Shown here: one piece after another, positions 22,670 to 22,815 of the stretch
Layout of the letters: every line of letters starts with the position of its first letter
How positions within the stretch are numbered: position 1 is the stretch's first letter
Source: Smittium mucronatum
Taxonomy: Eukaryota > Kickxellomycota > Harpellomycetes > Harpellales > Legeriomycetaceae
Direction: 5' to 3'
NCBI GenBank assembly: GCA_001953115.1
Contig: LSSL01003044.1
Location: 1 to 22,815 of the forward strand
DNA length: 22,815 nucleotides
Translations under genes and position numbers: made by a program
The notes under the pieces: generated by a model
What the model was told of the DNA's origin: nothing
Database searches by the model: none
The model's input: the letters and a program-made list of their open reading frames with translations, nothing else

Positions 22670-22815
22670 AAAATGGGACCCCTAAGAGTGAAATACCTTG
22701 CCGTGGTTTAGGGGCTTGATATTGTACTTCAAAAAGTACACTAAACCTAAAATTCACACAGAGTTGTACTATTCTTGGTTGGGTGTGGTGGAGACAGCGC
22801 TCAGAGATTCGGGGG
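22670..22815 (-). pseudogene. GC-richer edge, possible LTR-retrotransposon reverse transcriptase fragment
   Basis: The last 145 bases are clearly richer in G+C than the rest. On the minus strand one frame reads TTPNQE, two stops, then ILGLVYFLKYNIKPL. Ty3/gypsy reverse transcriptases have a motif F-L-G-L-x-x-Y-[YF]-R-x-[FY]-I about here, preceded by P-x-N-x-x-E. About 45 residues on, the same strand has an HW-x-x-C that could match the connection region. Two other frames are open to the edge: plus strand from 22692 (41 codons) and minus strand from the edge (about 47 codons). The segment could therefore be a different gene cut by the window. The gag-like fragment at 20182 is on the wrong side to belong to the same minus-strand element. 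Confidence 0.3.
22705..22747. repeat. Nested stem-loop in the GC-richer edge
   Basis: An outer stem, ggtttag (22705-22711) with ctaaacc (22741-22747), encloses a perfect 7-bp inner hairpin, tgtactt (22723-22729) with aagtaca (22734-22740), around the loop caaa. The two stems abut on the 3' side and are separated by an 11-base bulge on the 5' side. A competing pairing, cccctaa (22679-22685) with ttagggg (22708-22714), overlaps the outer stem. Confidence 0.55.

Noticed and set aside
1..22815. CRISPR array, bacterial promoters, ribosome binding sites and terminators
   Set aside because: No regular direct repeats with spacers. AT-rich boxes and A/T runs occur everywhere and carry no information here, and the content is eukaryotic.

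Overview
The window is about 22.8 kb of very AT-rich DNA, roughly four fifths A+T by eye, with long A and T runs. It holds no intact protein-coding gene, rRNA or tRNA that I can support. No open frame exceeds about 90 codons, and most frames that carry meaning open on TTG or GTG inside a larger broken gene. The readable content is decayed eukaryotic transposable elements. This fits a gene-poor, transposon-loaded eukaryotic genome such as a large AT-rich microsporidian (Edhazardia-like). That assignment is inference from composition and element mix only. Stops fall at positions where these families have Glu, Lys or Leu and are mixed with frameshifts, so decay explains them better than a variant genetic code.

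Layout: 1-1330 AT-rich, unassigned. 1330-2924 (+) decayed Mutator-like (MULE) transposase with zinc-ribbon-like start, DDE domain and SWIM-like end. 4334-6378 a decayed Tc1/mariner-type element on the minus strand, bounded by inverted arms of about 350-430 bp. 7240-8695 (+) a second MULE transposase with the same C-terminal layout as the first. 8700-12390 mostly unassigned, with a small hairpin and a G-rich tract. 12400-13340 (+) a decayed DDE_Tnp_4 (Harbinger-like) transposase whose catalytic Glu codon is now TAG. 14960-15120 (-) a FLYWCH-like MULE N-terminal fragment. 17600-18300 (-) a coding-like but uncertain remnant, perhaps Merlin/IS1595-like. 20182-20460 (-) a gag-like retrotransposon fragment. 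20760-20942 (+) a weak FLYWCH-like fragment. 22670-22815 a GC-richer edge with nested stem-loops and weak similarity to LTR-retrotransposon reverse transcriptase.

The elements do not form a pathway. Together they show repeated invasion by several transposon classes followed by mutational decay. The best-supported new items are the Tc1-type element with long terminal inverted repeats (active-site positions read E/N/E) and the pair of related MULE fossils.
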